A model generated the notes under the pieces. That model searched no databases. It saw nothing but the letters and a program-made list of their open reading frames with translations, and was not told the origin of the DNA. DNA of 59,298 bases from CAZUMJ01 sp964621605. GTDB taxonomy: Bacteria > Actinomycetota > Acidimicrobiia > Acidimicrobiales > Iamiaceae. The stretch is from the NCBI GenBank assembly GCA_964621605.1, contig CAZUMJ010000019.1, forward strand, positions 1 to 59,298. Direction: 5' to 3'. Of this stretch, positions 28,127 to 35,225 are shown piece after piece. Each line of letters opens with the position of its first letter. Within the stretch, counting starts at the first letter, position 1. The translations under genes were made by a program, and so were the position numbers.

Positions 28127-28981
28127 CTACCGGAAGCCGTAGTCGACGGCGTCGTGGTCATGGCGGAATCCGATGCGTCGATACACCCCGTTCGAGACCG
28201 GGTTCGACTGATCTGCGTAGAGCATGACGCGCGCCGCGCCGGCCTCGAACGCGCCGGTGGCCGCGGCGCTCGTCACGGCCGCGGCGTAGCCGTGCCCGCG
28301 CTCGTCTGGCGGTGTGAACACGGGGCCGATGCGAGCGGTGTCGTGCACGATGGCACCACACGCCGCCATCGCGACCGGGTGGGCGTCGGTTCCCGCGGAC
28401 CACAGCCAGATCTCGCCCGCCTCGACTCTTCGGCGTGCGAGTGCAAGCGGGTCTTCTTCGGGGTCGCTCGGGATGGCTTCCGCATGGAACGCGTGCAGCC
28501 AGTCGGCCAGCAGGTCGACATCGTCCAGCTGCGCCAGCGAAGCGCGCCCCTGCACTGCCTGGGGGGCGACGAGCGCGCCGGGGCCGTCGAGGACGTGCGC
28601 GTGGTGGGCGATCTGCAGCTCTGCGTCCACGCCGTTCAGCTCGCACCACCGCGCCGCGAACGTCTCTGCGGCGCGCTGCTCCGCCGTGACGCCTGGGAGC
28701 ACCTCGCCGAACCAGTGGAGCACCTCGGCGCACTCCCTGACCGCGCCGTCAGGCTGGCGCGTGCAGAACAGGTTGTAGGCGTCCGCACGCATCGCCGCCC
28801 CGACGGGAGAGTGCGACTGCAGCGCGCAGAGCCAGAGGTCCTCAGGCTGCTGCACGCGCCCGCCGCTCAACGTCCGCTCCAACACGGTGGCGATCACGTT
28901 GCCGGAGACAGGTTCCGCGCGCAGTACACCCGCGACCTGCCTGGCATAGATGGGGAGGTCCAACATGCAACTGATCGCCAT
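28127..28981 (-). CDS. GNAT-family N-acetyltransferase with N-terminal extension
   Basis: The 284-residue product has a nonconserved N-terminal half and a C-terminal GNAT domain of the FR47-like type: IGPVFTPPDERGHGYAAAVTS (motif A, about 209-229), then MLYADQSNPVSNGVYRRIGF, the typical end of the fold. Such proteins acetylate amines, substrate unknown. Three in-frame starts exist (29011, 28981, 28966); I prefer 28981, which leaves room for the divergent LLM gene's promoter and has a CACACT box 6 nt upstream. Confidence 0.8.
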   Translation of the reverse strand: MAISCMLDLPIYARQVAGVLRAEPVSGNVIATVLERTLSGGRVQQPEDLWLCALQSHSPVGAAMRADAYNLFCTRQPDGAVRECAEVLHWFGEVLPGVTAEQRAAETFAARWCELNGVDAELQIAHHAHVLDGPGALVAPQAVQGRASLAQLDDVDLLADWLHAFHAEAIPSDPEEDPLALARRRVEAGEIWLWSAGTDAHPVAMAACGAIVHDTARIGPVFTPPDERGHGYAAAVTSAAATGAFEAGAARVMLYADQSNPVSNGVYRRIGFRHDHDAVDYGFR

Positions 28982-29059
28982 CGGTGGAGTGTGGCCTATG
29001 ACCGGTAGCATCTGCGACCAAGTATCGGTGCGGGGGGCACTGACGACCGGGGGTGCGAC

Positions 29060-29926
29060 GTGAAGTTCGGAATCATCTACGCGAACACGATGCGATTCGC
29101 GGACCGAGACGGGCTCGTCGAGTTGGCCCAGGGCGCCGAGGCAGCCGGGTTCGAGTCGGTCTGGACCGTCGAGCACGCGGTCTTCCCCGACGACTACACG
29201 AGCGAGTACCCCTACGACCCCAGCGGCAAGATGATCATGGCCGCCGACACGAACCTGCCCGATCGGCTCATCTGGCTCGCCTGGGTGGCGGCTTGCACGA
29301 CTCGGTTGCGTATCGGCACCGGCATCTTGATCCTTCCGCAGCGCAACCCGCTGGTCCTGGCGAAGACGCTGTCCACGCTCGACGCGCTCTCCGCAGGGCG
29401 TGTCGAGCTCGGCGTCGGCGTGGGTTGGCTGCGCGAGGAGTTCGCCGCGCTCGGTGTCCCGTTCGACGACCGGGCGGCGCGCACCGAGGAGCACATCGCC
29501 GTCCTCAGAGCACTCTGGGACGGCGACCATGCGGAGCACCACGGCGAGCGTTTCGATTTCGCCGGGGTGAGCGTGAACCCCAAGCCCGCACGGGGCAGAG
29601 TGCCGATCCACATCGGTGGACACAGCGTTGCGGCGGCGCGTCGAGCCGGCCGCATCGGCGATGGGTTCTTCCCTGCCAAGGGGAACTTGCGGGAGCTGAT
29701 CGACATCATGCGCCAGACCGCGGCCGATGCCGGTCGTGACCCCGACGCGATCGAGGTCACCTCGGGCAGCGTGGAGGTCTTCGGGTCGGACCCGGTCGGT
29801 GCCGTGCAGGAGTTGCGCGACCAAGGCGTCGATCGCGTCGTCGTGCCGGCGTTCCTCCACCTGAAGGACCCCGCCACCTCGCTCGCCGCCTTCGGTGAGA
29901 ACGTCATCGGCCCCAGCCAGCGCTAA
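29060..29926 (+). CDS. LLM-class (luciferase-like) flavin-dependent oxidoreductase
   Basis: Bacterial-luciferase-fold enzyme of 288 residues with GFESVWTVEHAVFP near the N-terminus, GTGILILPQRNPLVLAKTLS and the GRVELGVGVGWLREEF motif typical of actinobacterial F420-dependent members. It probably oxidises or reduces a small organic substrate with F420 or FMN; the specific reaction is unknown. It begins with GTG after a GGGGG run; TAGCAT at 29006-29011 is a candidate -10 box. CAGCG-CTAA-CGCTG (29918-29931), a small hairpin, includes its stop codon. The downstream sequence is lost in the second gap. Confidence 0.88.
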   Translation: MKFGIIYANTMRFADRDGLVELAQGAEAAGFESVWTVEHAVFPDDYTSEYPYDPSGKMIMAADTNLPDRLIWLAWVAACTTRLRIGTGILILPQRNPLVLAKTLSTLDALSAGRVELGVGVGWLREEFAALGVPFDDRAARTEEHIAVLRALWDGDHAEHHGERFDFAGVSVNPKPARGRVPIHIGGHSVAAARRAGRIGDGFFPAKGNLRELIDIMRQTAADAGRDPDAIEVTSGSVEVFGSDPVGAVQELRDQGVDRVVVPAFLHLKDPATSLAAFGENVIGPSQR

Positions 29927-29964
29927 CGCTGCAGCCCGCGCCCGCCGGCGCGTCGGTTGCGCGC

Positions 29965-30064
29965 NNNNNNNNNNNNNNNNNNNNNNNNNNNNNNNNNNNN
30001 NNNNNNNNNNNNNNNNNNNNNNNNNNNNNNNNNNNNNNNNNNNNNNNNNNNNNNNNNNNNNNNN
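29965..30064. other. Assembly gap (100 N)
   Basis: Second run of exactly 100 undetermined bases. The cysH stop codon lies one base beyond it, so any genes downstream of cysH (for example sulfite reductase) cannot be seen. Confidence 0.99.
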
Positions 30065-30065
30065 G

Positions 30066-30731
30066 TCAGACGTGGAGGCCGCACTCCGTCTTCGCCTGCC
30101 CACGCCACCGTCCGGCACGTGGGTCTTCCCCCGGCGCCACCGGGGTCGTGCACGGCAAGCAGCCGATCGACGGGTAGCCCTGCGTTTGCAGCGGATTCAC
30201 CGGAACGTCGTGGTCTTCGATGTACCCGGCGAGGTCGTCGTCGGTCCACGCCGCGATCGGGTTGACCTTCACGAGCCCACGGCGGTCGCGTCCCAGGATC
30301 GGAGCGTCCGCCCGCGTTGCGGCCTCGGCGCGGCGCAGGCCACTCAGCCACGCGTCCTTCGTGGCGAGCGCCCGATCGAGCATGGCGACCTTCGCCTCGG
30401 AGCAGCAGGTCGGCTGTTGCGTCCACAGAGGCGGGTCGCTGCGGGGGACCGTGAGCAGGTGCAGGTTCAGGGCGTAACGGCGCCGCACCACCTCGACGGT
30501 TTGGAGCGTCTCGGGGAAGTGGTAGCCGGTGTCGATGAAGATCACCTCGATGCCCGGGTCGACCTTGGTTGCGAGGTCGATCAGCACGGCGTCGGTCATC
30601 GACGCGGTGAGGGCGAGGCGCGGGCCGAACGTGTCGACCGCCCAGCGGATGATCTGCGACGCCGGCGCGTGTGCGAAGCGGTCGTTCAGCGCCGCCAGCT
30701 CGTCATCGGTGATCTCGGGCCGAGCGGACAT
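30066..30731 (-). CDS. cysH: Assimilatory adenylylsulfate (APS) reductase
   Basis: Reduces activated sulfate to sulfite in cysteine biosynthesis. The 221-residue product has the PP-loop-like fold, FIDTGYHFPET for the substrate, and the two Cys pairs that bind a [4Fe-4S] cluster (Cys109-Cys110 and Cys191-x2-Cys194), which distinguish APS reductases from cluster-free PAPS reductases. The catalytic Cys217 is in the C-terminal TECGLHV. The gene is complete although it ends one base from the assembly gap. I start at ATG 30731, 6 nt after a promoter-like GATCCT; a TTG at 30767 overlaps the -35 region. Confidence 0.93.
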   Translation of the reverse strand: MSARPEITDDELAALNDRFAHAPASQIIRWAVDTFGPRLALTASMTDAVLIDLATKVDPGIEVIFIDTGYHFPETLQTVEVVRRRYALNLHLLTVPRSDPPLWTQQPTCCSEAKVAMLDRALATKDAWLSGLRRAEAATRADAPILGRDRRGLVKVNPIAAWTDDDLAGYIEDHDVPVNPLQTQGYPSIGCLPCTTPVAPGEDPRAGRWRGQAKTECGLHV

Positions 30732-30737
30732 GCCCCC

Positions 30738-30767
30738 AGGATCGCAAATCCCGACTAGATCAGTCAA
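30738..30767 (-). promoter_or_regulatory. cysH promoter with overlapping palindrome
   Basis: Read on the minus strand, TTGACT (30767-30762) and GATCCT (30743-30738) are 18 nt apart, and the -10 box ends 6 nt before the ATG. A palindrome-like GACTAGATCAGTC (plus strand, 30753-30765) overlaps the -35 box and could bind a repressor. Confidence 0.5.
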
Positions 30768-30804
30768 CTTTTAGCGGCGAGGCGTAGCACGGCTCGGATA
30801 CCGA

Positions 30805-30830
30805 AGCCCAGCACGTCAGCCCAGCACGTC
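30805..30830. repeat. 13-bp tandem duplication at the 3' end of the DAHP synthase gene
   Basis: AGCCCAGCACGTC occurs twice head to tail (30805-30817, 30818-30830); the second copy runs into the stop codon of the DAHP synthase gene. Confidence 0.9.
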
Positions 30831-32169
30831 AGCGCAGGAGCTCGGCGACCCGGAACGCCAGGTCGACCGATTGGCGCCCGTTGAGCCGCGGGTCGCACAT
30901 CGTCTCGTAGCGCTCCGGCAGGTCCGCGGCAGAGATGTCGTCGGTTCCGCCAAGGCACTCGGTGACGGCATCGCCGGTCAACTCGACATGCACCCCACCC
31001 GGCCAGGTGCCCACCGAGCGGTGGGCCGCAAAGAACCCGGCGATCTCGGAGACGATGTCTTCGAAGCGTCGCGTCTTGTGACCGTTCTCGGTGAACGTGT
31101 TGCCGTGCATCGGGTCGCACGCCCACACCACCGGGTGGCCGGCATCGCGCACCGCCCGAAGCAGCGGCGGCAACGCCTCCTCGATGCGACCGGCGCCCAT
31201 GCGGGTGATGAGCGTGAGCCGCCCCTCGACGCGGTCGGGGTTGAGGGCCTCGCAGAGCGCCAGCACCTCGTCGGCGGTCGCCGTGGGCCCGACCTTGCAG
31301 CCGAGCGGGTTCTGCACACCGCGCAGGAACTCGACGTGGGCACCATCGAGCTGGCGGGTGCGCTCGCCGATCCACAGCAGGTGACCGGAGCAGTCGTACC
31401 AGCCGTCGGTCAGCGAATCTTGCCGGGTCAGTGCCTCTTCGTAGCCGAGGACGAGGGCCTCGTGGCTGGTGAAGAAGTCGACCTCGTGGAGGCCGGGGTG
31501 CGACATCGTGTCGACGCCGCATGCCCGCATGAACCGGAGGGCCCTGTCGATCTCGTCGGCAACCTGTTCGTAGCGCACGCCCTGGCCGCTGGTGCGGACG
31601 AACTCTTGGTTCCACTGGTGCACGCGAGCGAGATCGGCGAAACCCCCCTTGGTGAACGCCCGCACGAGGTTCAAGGTCGCGGCCGACTGGTGGTACGCCT
31701 CGACGAGGCGCTGTGGGTCGGGGGTGCGGGCCGCTGCAGTGAACTCGACGTCGTTGACGATGTGTCCACGGAACGACGGCAGCTCGACCCCGTCGACCAT
31801 CTCGGTCGGGGAGGATCGGGGCTTGGCGAACTGGCCGGCGATGCGCCCGACCTTCACGACCGGCACGCCGGATGAGTAGGTCAGCACCACGGCCATCTGC
31901 AGGATGACGCGCAGCTTGTCGCGGATGGTGTCGGCCCGGAATGCTTCGAACGATTCCGCGCAGTCGCCCGCCTGCAACAGGAATGCCTCGCCTCGCGCGA
32001 CGGCGCCGAGATGCTCGGTCAGGGCACGGGCCTCACCGGCGAACACCAGCGGTGGCATGGAACCGAGTTGCTTCACCGCTCGGTCGAGCGCGCCCGGATC
32101 GGGCCAGTCCGGCTGCTGGGCTGCGGGGAACGCGTGCCAGGAACCGGGTGTCCAGGTGGAGGAGGTCAC
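30829..32169 (-). CDS. aroG: Class II 3-deoxy-7-phosphoheptulonate (DAHP) synthase
   Basis: First enzyme of the shikimate pathway, condensing phosphoenolpyruvate and erythrose 4-phosphate. The 446-residue product is of the plant/mycobacterial class II type: metal-binding Cys in LLQAGDCAESF, substrate motifs GRIAGQFAKPRS and RGVQNPLGCKVGPT, and the His of DPMHGNTF. I start at GTG 32169 (VTSSTWTPGSWHAF), which gives the family's usual N-terminus; a longer frame to 32280 would overlap the sigma factor gene. Allosteric behaviour cannot be predicted. Confidence 0.95.
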   Translation of the reverse strand: MTSSTWTPGSWHAFPAAQQPDWPDPGALDRAVKQLGSMPPLVFAGEARALTEHLGAVARGEAFLLQAGDCAESFEAFRADTIRDKLRVILQMAVVLTYSSGVPVVKVGRIAGQFAKPRSSPTEMVDGVELPSFRGHIVNDVEFTAAARTPDPQRLVEAYHQSAATLNLVRAFTKGGFADLARVHQWNQEFVRTSGQGVRYEQVADEIDRALRFMRACGVDTMSHPGLHEVDFFTSHEALVLGYEEALTRQDSLTDGWYDCSGHLLWIGERTRQLDGAHVEFLRGVQNPLGCKVGPTATADEVLALCEALNPDRVEGRLTLITRMGAGRIEEALPPLLRAVRDAGHPVVWACDPMHGNTFTENGHKTRRFEDIVSEIAGFFAAHRSVGTWPGGVHVELTGDAVTECLGGTDDISAADLPERYETMCDPRLNGRQSVDLAFRVAELLR

Positions 32170-32227
32170 GACGTAAGCGTGGCGGCTGGAGGTCGGCGAC
32201 GCAAAGCAGATCCGCCCACGGGGGTCG

Positions 32228-33058
32228 TCAGGCCGCGGTGGCCCGCGCCTCGGCCTCGGCGCGCACCGCGCTGACCGCACGCTTGACGAGACGGCGTGCC
32301 GCCTCGGCGGTCACGCCGAGCTCCTCGCCCACCTCGCGGTAGCTGCGGCGCCGACCATCGTTGATGCCGAAGCGCTGCTCAACCGCATACCGCGCCCGGT
32401 GATCGAGCACGTCGAGCAAGTCGGTGACCATGGACTGCTCAGCCTCGGCAAGGACGATGTCTTCGGGGGTGGGCTTGTCGTCGGCGATCAGGTCGACGAG
32501 CTCGTTGCTGTCGTCGTCGCCGATCGTGCGGTCGAGGGAGGTGGGGGTAGCAAGACGGTGAAGACGGGAATGGTCGTCGTCGAGCTCGTCCGCGTCGCCC
32601 GACACCTGGCGGAGGGCGGCGCGCAGGCTGGCGGAGCGATCGCCTGGCAAGCGCACAAGGCTCGCCTTCTGGTCGAGGGCACGCCCGATCGCCTGGCGAA
32701 TCCAGAAGGTGGCGTAGGTGGAGAACTTGAAGCCCTTGCGCCAGTCGAACTTGTCGACGGCGTGCTCGAGCCCGAGGTTGCCCTCCTGCACGAGGTCGAG
32801 CAGGTCCATCGAGGGGGGGAGCGGGTAGCGGCGCGCGACGCTCACGACGAGGCGGAGGTTGGCGCGGATGAAGCGGTCTTTCGCTGCGGCGGCCTTGGCG
32901 TCGGCACGGCGTAGCTCGGTGGAGTCTTCGCCGGCAGCCAGCCGGGCGCGGGCGGCGACGCCCGCCTCGATGACCTGGGCGAGCTCTCGCTCCTCGGCGG
33001 CCGTCAGCAAGGCCACGGCGCCGATCTCGTTCAGGTACTGGCCGACAGAATCGCTCAT
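32228..33058 (-). CDS. RNA polymerase sigma-70 family factor, group 2/3-like
   Basis: Primary-like sigma factor of 276 residues: region 1.2 (VGQYLNEIGAVALLT), region 2 with RFIRANLRLVVSVARRY and LDLVQEGNLGLEHAVDKFDWRKG then FSTYATFWIRQAIGRAL, a shortened region 3, and region 4 with SYREVGEELGVTAEAARRL as the -35-binding helix-turn-helix. It lacks the long acidic N-terminus of the housekeeping factor, so it is an alternative factor of the HrdB/SigB-like group with unknown signal. ATG 33058 has AGGAG upstream. The gap to the DAHP synthase gene is 58 nt. Confidence 0.9.
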   Translation of the reverse strand: MSDSVGQYLNEIGAVALLTAAEERELAQVIEAGVAARARLAAGEDSTELRRADAKAAAAKDRFIRANLRLVVSVARRYPLPPSMDLLDLVQEGNLGLEHAVDKFDWRKGFKFSTYATFWIRQAIGRALDQKASLVRLPGDRSASLRAALRQVSGDADELDDDHSRLHRLATPTSLDRTIGDDDSNELVDLIADDKPTPEDIVLAEAEQSMVTDLLDVLDHRARYAVEQRFGINDGRRRSYREVGEELGVTAEAARRLVKRAVSAVRAEAEARATAA

Positions 33059-33173
33059 GGTTTCTCCTCGGACGGCCGGTCGACCGTCTTGATCCCGAGT
33101 GACGAGCCGCACCGGTTCGGAGACCCCCGCCGAGGCGGTCCAAGGGGGTTCGATCCCAAGGAGTGTGACTCGC

Positions 33174-33179
33174 TAAGTT
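33174..33179 (+). promoter_or_regulatory. -10 box of the NuoF-like gene, leaderless type
   Basis: TAAGTT ends 6 nt before the GTG start at 33186; no Shine-Dalgarno lies between. Confidence 0.55.
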
Positions 33180-33185
33180 GCAACC

Positions 33186-34604
33186 GTGTTCGAGCCCTAT
33201 TTGCTTCCGGAAAATCCGGTGACGTCGGTCACCGACTGGGTTGCCATTGGGGGTGGAAAGGGCATCGCGAAGGCGCTTGAGATCGGTCCGCAGGCGACCA
33301 TCGACGTGATCCTCGCCTCGGGGCTTCGAGGTCGAGGCGGTGCCGGCTTCCCGGTCGGGCGCAAGTGGGCGTCACTGCGCGAGACCGCAGCAGGCGGGCA
33401 GTGCTTCGTGGTGTGCAACGGCTCCGAGGGGGAGCCGGGAACCTTCAAAGACCGCGCGCTCCTGCGCCGCAACGCATTCCAGCTGGTTGAGGGTGCCGCG
33501 ATCGCTGCGTTCGCCATCGGTGCGAAGCATGCCTTCATCGGCCTAAAGGCGAAGTACACCCAAGAGCACGAAAACCTGAACCACGCGATCACCGAGATGA
33601 CCGCGGCAGGCCTCACGGCAGGCATCCCGATCACCGTCGTGCCCGGGCCCGACAGCTACCTGTTCGGTGAAGAGACCGCGCTCCTGCAGACGATCCAGGG
33701 CGAGTCGGCTGCCCCCCGCCTGTTCCCGCCGTACATCCAGGGCATCTTCGCGTCCGCACCCAACATCGACTGGTCGGCGATGCCGTCCGAGCACCTCGAC
33801 CGAAGCTTCGACGACCCGAGCCCCACCCTGGTGAACAACGTCGAGTCGCTGTCGACGGCGGCGCACATCCTGCATCGGGGAGCCGAGTGGTTCCGCTCGA
33901 TGGGAACCGCGGCGACCCCGGGCAACGGCATCTGCACCATCGTCGGCGACGTCGTCGCCCCCGGTGTGGCCGAGGTCGAGATGGGCACCCCGCTCGGCGA
34001 GATCATCGAGCGCGTCGGCGGCGGCATGCAGCCGGGGCGTAAGGTCAAGGCGATCCTCTCGGGCATCTCGAACCCGGTGATGACAGACAAGTTCCTCGAC
34101 GTCCCGCTCTGCTTCGACGCGTTCCGCGCTGCCGGCTCTGGCATCGGTTCGTGCGGCTTCATCATCTACGACGACACGACGAGCGCCGTCGAGATCGCCC
34201 AGATCTGCTCGCGGTGGCTGTCCGTCGAGTCATGCGGGCAGTGCAACGCCTGCAAGACGGGCACGATGGCCATCACCGCGCTGCTCGAGAAGCTGCAAGC
34301 CGGCGAGGGCGACTTCAACGACGTCCAGACCATCGGCGGGCGCCTTCTGCGTGTCACCGACGCCAACCGTTGCTTCCTCCCCCAGCAGGAGCAGATCGTC
34401 ACCGCGAGCCTGCTTCGCACGTTCCCCGAGGACTTCCTCGAGGTCGCCGATGGCAAGCCGGTGAACGTGCGTGGTCTGATGCCGCCGAAGCTGGTCGACA
34501 TCGCCGACGGCAAGCAGGTCCTCGACGAGCACTGGCGCCTCAAGCGCACCGACTGGAGCTACGAGGACATCGGTGTCTCCACCGGCGTGTATCGCACCGA
34601 GTAG
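33186..34604 (+). CDS. NuoF-like NADH:acceptor flavoprotein (stand-alone)
   Basis: Homologue of the NADH-binding 51-kDa subunit of complex I. The 472-residue product has the FMN/NAD motifs (GLRGRGGAGFPVGRKW, NGSEGEPGTFKDR, the GPDSYLFGEETALLQ segment) and the N3-type [4Fe-4S] ligands in SCGQCNACKTG plus a later Cys in NRCFLPQQEQ. No NuoE, NuoG or other complex I genes are near, so it is more likely the NADH-input subunit of another oxidoreductase (formate dehydrogenase or soluble hydrogenase type) or acts with partners encoded elsewhere. GTG start chosen from the 6-nt leaderless box. Confidence 0.88.
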   Translation: MFEPYLLPENPVTSVTDWVAIGGGKGIAKALEIGPQATIDVILASGLRGRGGAGFPVGRKWASLRETAAGGQCFVVCNGSEGEPGTFKDRALLRRNAFQLVEGAAIAAFAIGAKHAFIGLKAKYTQEHENLNHAITEMTAAGLTAGIPITVVPGPDSYLFGEETALLQTIQGESAAPRLFPPYIQGIFASAPNIDWSAMPSEHLDRSFDDPSPTLVNNVESLSTAAHILHRGAEWFRSMGTAATPGNGICTIVGDVVAPGVAEVEMGTPLGEIIERVGGGMQPGRKVKAILSGISNPVMTDKFLDVPLCFDAFRAAGSGIGSCGFIIYDDTTSAVEIAQICSRWLSVESCGQCNACKTGTMAITALLEKLQAGEGDFNDVQTIGGRLLRVTDANRCFLPQQEQIVTASLLRTFPEDFLEVADGKPVNVRGLMPPKLVDIADGKQVLDEHWRLKRTDWSYEDIGVSTGVYRTE

Positions 34605-34610
34605 CGCGCG

Positions 34611-35225
34611 GTGTCGCCCGCATCGGGTGTCGCTCCACGCCGCATCGGTGTCTTCGGCGGCACGTTCGATCCGCCCCACGTCGGCCACCTGGTTGCGGCG
34701 GTCAACGTCCGTCATGCCTTGCGGCTTGACGTGGTGCTGCTCGTGGTAGCAGCGGTGCCGTGGCAGAAGGAGGGCACTCGGCGCATCAGCCCAGCGGACG
34801 ATCGTCTGGCCATGGTGCAGGCGGCGGTTGCCGGGGTAGACGGCCTCGAGGCATCCGACCTCGAGCTCCGTCGTGGCGGCGCCTCCTACAGTGCCGACAC
34901 GCTCGCCGAGCTGCACGCCGAAGAACCCGACGCGGCGCTCTTCCTGGTGCTGGGAAGCGATGCGGCAGCAGGGCTCGCCACCTGGGAGCGCGTCGAGCAG
35001 GTGCAGGAGTTGGCTGAGCTCGTGGTCGTGGAACGCCCATCCCGCGCTGAGGCGGGTGTGCCGCCCGAAGGATTCGTCGTGCACCGTGTCGAGACGCCGC
35101 ACCTCGAGGTGTCGAGCACCGATCTCCGGGAGAGGGTTCGAGACGGACGTCCGCTCGAGTACCTGCTGACCCCCGCGGTCATCTCGTGCATCGAACAGCG
35201 CCGGCTCTATTCTGAGGGCGAATGA
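34611..35225 (+). CDS. nadD: Nicotinate-nucleotide adenylyltransferase
   Basis: Makes deamido-NAD from nicotinate mononucleotide and ATP. The 204-residue product has the nucleotidyltransferase motif GVFGGTFDPPHVGH (about 13-26) and the C-terminal VSSTDLRERV corresponding to the ISSTxIR motif. GTG start 6 nt after the NuoF-like gene; its stop overlaps the next ATG (ATGA). The order nadD, LytR_C-type protein, rsfS is common in actinobacteria. Confidence 0.94.
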   Translation: MSPASGVAPRRIGVFGGTFDPPHVGHLVAAVNVRHALRLDVVLLVVAAVPWQKEGTRRISPADDRLAMVQAAVAGVDGLEASDLELRRGGASYSADTLAELHAEEPDAALFLVLGSDAAAGLATWERVEQVQELAELVVVERPSRAEAGVPPEGFVVHRVETPHLEVSSTDLRERVRDGRPLEYLLTPAVISCIEQRRLYSEGE

